A program made the position numbers and the translations under genes. A model generated the notes under the pieces. The model searched no databases and was not told where the DNA came from. It saw nothing but the letters and a program-made list of their open reading frames with translations. DNA of 64,000 nt from Cruorifilaria tuberocauda (Eukaryota > Nematoda > Chromadorea > Rhabditida > Onchocercidae), in the NCBI GenBank assembly GCA_013365365.1, contig JABVXU010000101.1:62001-126000 (forward strand). The letters are read 5' to 3'. How positions within the stretch are numbered: position 1 is the first letter of the stretch; each line of letters begins with the position of its first letter. Below are positions 63,709 to 64,000 of the stretch, one piece after another.

Positions 63709-64000
63709 CTATAATTAATAATTTTTAGTCTTTTTTCTTCTGAAAAAACAACGAATTAGGACAAAGAGATAATGTTAGGTGATACCGATTTAAAGAAATA
63801 TACTAATATTGATGGATGGTTTAAAATATTAAAAGCATACATGATCAAAGCAGTAAATGAATGAAATGAATGAAAGTGTATGATATTACTACTGAAATCT
63901 TTCTTAGAACTTTATTAGAATTAACTAAAATTAATGTATGCAAAAGTCATATTTCCGTATCATAAGAACTCAATTTTCAAACTTTTTTCAGAAATAATGT
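63709..64000. other. NUP85 intron
   Basis: A+T-rich sequence upstream of the first visible NUP85 exon; no further exon reaches into the window. Confidence 0.6.

Noticed and set aside
1..64000. tRNA, rRNA, SL RNA genes and CRISPR arrays
   Set aside because: I looked for the T-loop GGTTCRA pattern, the nematode SL1 leader string and spaced direct repeats and saw none convincing; a covariance-model search would be needed to be sure.

Overview
This window is nuclear DNA from a nematode, most likely a filarial-type parasite (Spirurina). It is strongly A+T-rich. Genes are split into many short exons by introns of about 150-2400 bp. Acceptors are mostly TTTCAG-like, and several genes have such an acceptor within about 20 nt of the start codon, as expected for spliced-leader trans-splicing. 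The proteins are animal proteins. The species call is inference from style; nothing in the sequence names a species. Exons were joined by hand, keeping reading phase across every GT..AG junction.

Plus-strand half (1-30 kb): an unc-4/Uncx paired-type homeobox gene (1.6-5.5 kb); a repeat-rich intergenic stretch with the remains of a LINE reverse transcriptase near 9.6 kb; krtcap2, an oligosaccharyltransferase accessory subunit (9.9-11.2 kb); an LRRC57-like, probably myristoylated leucine-rich-repeat protein (12.3-13.9 kb); and a 39-exon non-muscle myosin II heavy chain (15.9-29.9 kb).

Middle (31-36 kb): two small divergently transcribed genes for single-pass membrane proteins that I do not recognise. 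One carries a 55-residue internal duplication.

Minus-strand half (37-64 kb): TTC4, an HSP90/HSP70 co-chaperone with an apparent one-base frameshift in its last exon; a SLAIN-like microtubule plus-end protein; the F1 ATP synthase epsilon subunit; the 3' end of an unrecognised gene only about 90 bp upstream of the epsilon gene; ACTR10/Arp11, a dynactin pointed-end subunit; and the 3' end of NUP85, which runs off the right edge. The compact run unknown gene - ATP synthase epsilon - SLAIN-like gene looks like a trans-spliced operon.

Most of the window is ordinary conserved housekeeping, cytoskeletal and developmental genes. The points most worth a second look are a near-perfect 29-bp hairpin at 54.65 kb whose only imperfections are G.U wobbles on the plus strand, the putative operon, the pair of orphan membrane proteins, the TTC4 frameshift, and an in-frame loop-1 exon in the myosin.
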